Shown: piece after piece, positions 63,342 to 64,000 of the stretch
Position numbering within the stretch: position 1 is the first letter of the stretch
Layout of the letters: each line of letters begins with the position of its first letter
Translations under genes and position numbers: made by a program
Source: Sporanaerobium hydrogeniformans
GTDB taxonomy: Bacteria > Bacillota > Clostridia > Lachnospirales > Cellulosilyticaceae
Assembly (NCBI RefSeq): GCF_002735925.1
Contig: NZ_PEDL01000009.1
Coordinates: 56,487-120,486 of the forward strand
Direction: 5' to 3'
Length of the DNA stretch: 64,000 nucleotides
Notes under the pieces: model-generated
Database searches by the model: none
Told to the model about the DNA's origin: nothing
The model's input: the letters and a program-made list of their open reading frames with translations, nothing else

Positions 63342-63444
63342 TTAAATAGAGTATAAAAAGTATTCAAAGTCTTGATAAATAAAAGGATTTAAAGGTTAAA
63401 ACAAATTAAAACTTAAGGTAAAAAAAAGATATGTATAAAAAGGC

Positions 63445-63473
63445 TTGACATAAAGATTAAAAGTTGATATTAT
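63445..63473 (+). promoter_or_regulatory. Promoter of tRNA-Ser
   Basis: TTGACA (63445-63450), 17-nt spacer, TATTAT (63468-63473). Confidence 0.85.
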
Positions 63474-63516
63474 AGATTTTGCCTTGAGTGGTGAAAAAAT
63501 AAATACTTTTTAATTC

Positions 63517-63605
63517 GGAGAAGTACTCAAGTTGGCCGAAGAGGTGCCCCTGCTAAGGGTATAGGTCGGGTAACCGGCGCGAGGGTTCGAATCCCTCCTT
63601 CTCCG
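63517..63605 (+). tRNA. tRNA-Ser (anticodon GCT)
   Basis: 89 nt. Acceptor GGAGAAG/CTTCTCC with G discriminator, anticodon loop CTGCTAA (GCT), a long variable arm (TAGGTCGGGTAACCGGCGC) and T-loop GGTTCGAATCC, all serine-type. It reads AGC and AGU. The 3' CCA is not encoded. Own promoter upstream; no clear terminator before the rRNA promoter. Confidence 0.97.
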
Positions 63606-63651
63606 CTATATTTTACCTAAAAAGAAAAGTAAAATAAATTTTAAAAAGTAC

Positions 63652-63680
63652 TTGACATAAGTAAAACACTCAAGTATAAT
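63652..63680 (+). promoter_or_regulatory. rRNA operon promoter
   Basis: Perfect consensus TTGACA (63652-63657), 17-nt spacer, TATAAT (63675-63680). Confidence 0.93.
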
Positions 63681-63686
63681 AGTAAA

Positions 63687-63828
63687 AGTGCTGAAGAGCA
63701 CGGTGATGAACATTGAAAACAAAATAGTAACCATAAAACCAGTCGATTCATGAACTTACTTGTAAGTTCAACGAGTACTATAAAGTACTAAGTAATAAGT
63801 CAGCAACCTAGGTTGCATGGACAAACTT
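63687..63828 (+). other. rRNA leader
   Basis: About 140 nt between the predicted start and 16S. Contains hairpins GTGCT-GAAG-AGCAC (from 63688) and TGAACTTA-CTTG-TAAGTTCA (about 63749-63769), and a TGAACATTGAAAACAAAATA antitermination-like stretch (63707). Confidence 0.6.

Positions 63829-64000
<172 letters not shown>

Overview
The window is about 64 kb of a low-GC Gram-positive chromosome around the replication origin. The gene set points to an anaerobic, probably spore-forming member of Clostridia, likely near Lachnospirales: Soj/Spo0J/Noc, DapL, GatCAB with an archaeal-type AspRS, two ProRS types, T-box, TPP and glycine riboswitches, ANTAR control of nitrogen genes, and the start of the 16S gene. 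The exact genus is inference. The origin lies at about 53.1-54.9 kb, in two DnaA-box clusters flanking dnaA. Genes to its right (dnaA-dnaN-yaaA-recF-gyrB-gyrA-C39 peptidase, tRNA-Ser, 16S rRNA) are on the + strand. Genes to its left (rpmH-rnpA-yidD-yidC-khpB-mnmE-mnmG-rsmG-noc, argS, a lipid kinase, parA-parB with two parS sites) are on the - strand, the usual co-directional layout.

1-7 kb: a partial oleate hydratase with an unusual membrane anchor; a type 3 and a type 1 prolyl-tRNA synthetase separated by a MITE-like palindromic element, the type 1 gene preceded by a T-box; a 94-residue membrane protein carrying only the GADGPT motif of Na+-pumping decarboxylases; and a thiamine transporter (thiT) under a TPP riboswitch.

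7-23 kb is a nitrogen-assimilation block. On the - strand is gatC-gatA-gatB-aspS-glnN (glutamine-dependent Asn/Gln-tRNA formation followed by a type III glutamine synthetase). Diverging on the + strand is a nine-gene run: a four-part archaeal-type glutamate synthase split over five genes with a polyferredoxin, then glnA, an ANTAR-domain antiterminator, dapF and dapL. Both divergent transcripts begin with the same arrangement: a promoter, then within about 20 nt a hairpin with an AAAGGN hexaloop that is mutually exclusive with an intrinsic terminator. I propose that the ANTAR protein in the operon controls both. This is the most interesting signal in the window.

23-32 kb: a yiaKLMNO-like catabolic operon (YiaK-type dehydrogenase, YiaL, TRAP transporter, ketopantoate-reductase-like enzyme, cyclase-family hydrolase), a LacI-type regulator and an AEC-family transporter, linked by copies of a TGCAATCGATTGCA-type operator; then a TetR gene. 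32-39 kb: a Na+/amino-acid symporter under a tandem glycine riboswitch; a divergent metallophosphoesterase with an unknown C-terminal domain; a YtrA-type GntR/ABC exporter operon with a small leader gene and a clear promoter-operator; ACT-domain and SseB-family genes; GtrA and DUF4446 proteins. 39-63 kb is the conserved origin region described above.

All calls come from reading sequence and translated proteins; no database search was run. Several start sites were moved downstream from the longest possible reading frame on ribosome-binding-site, promoter or riboswitch evidence.
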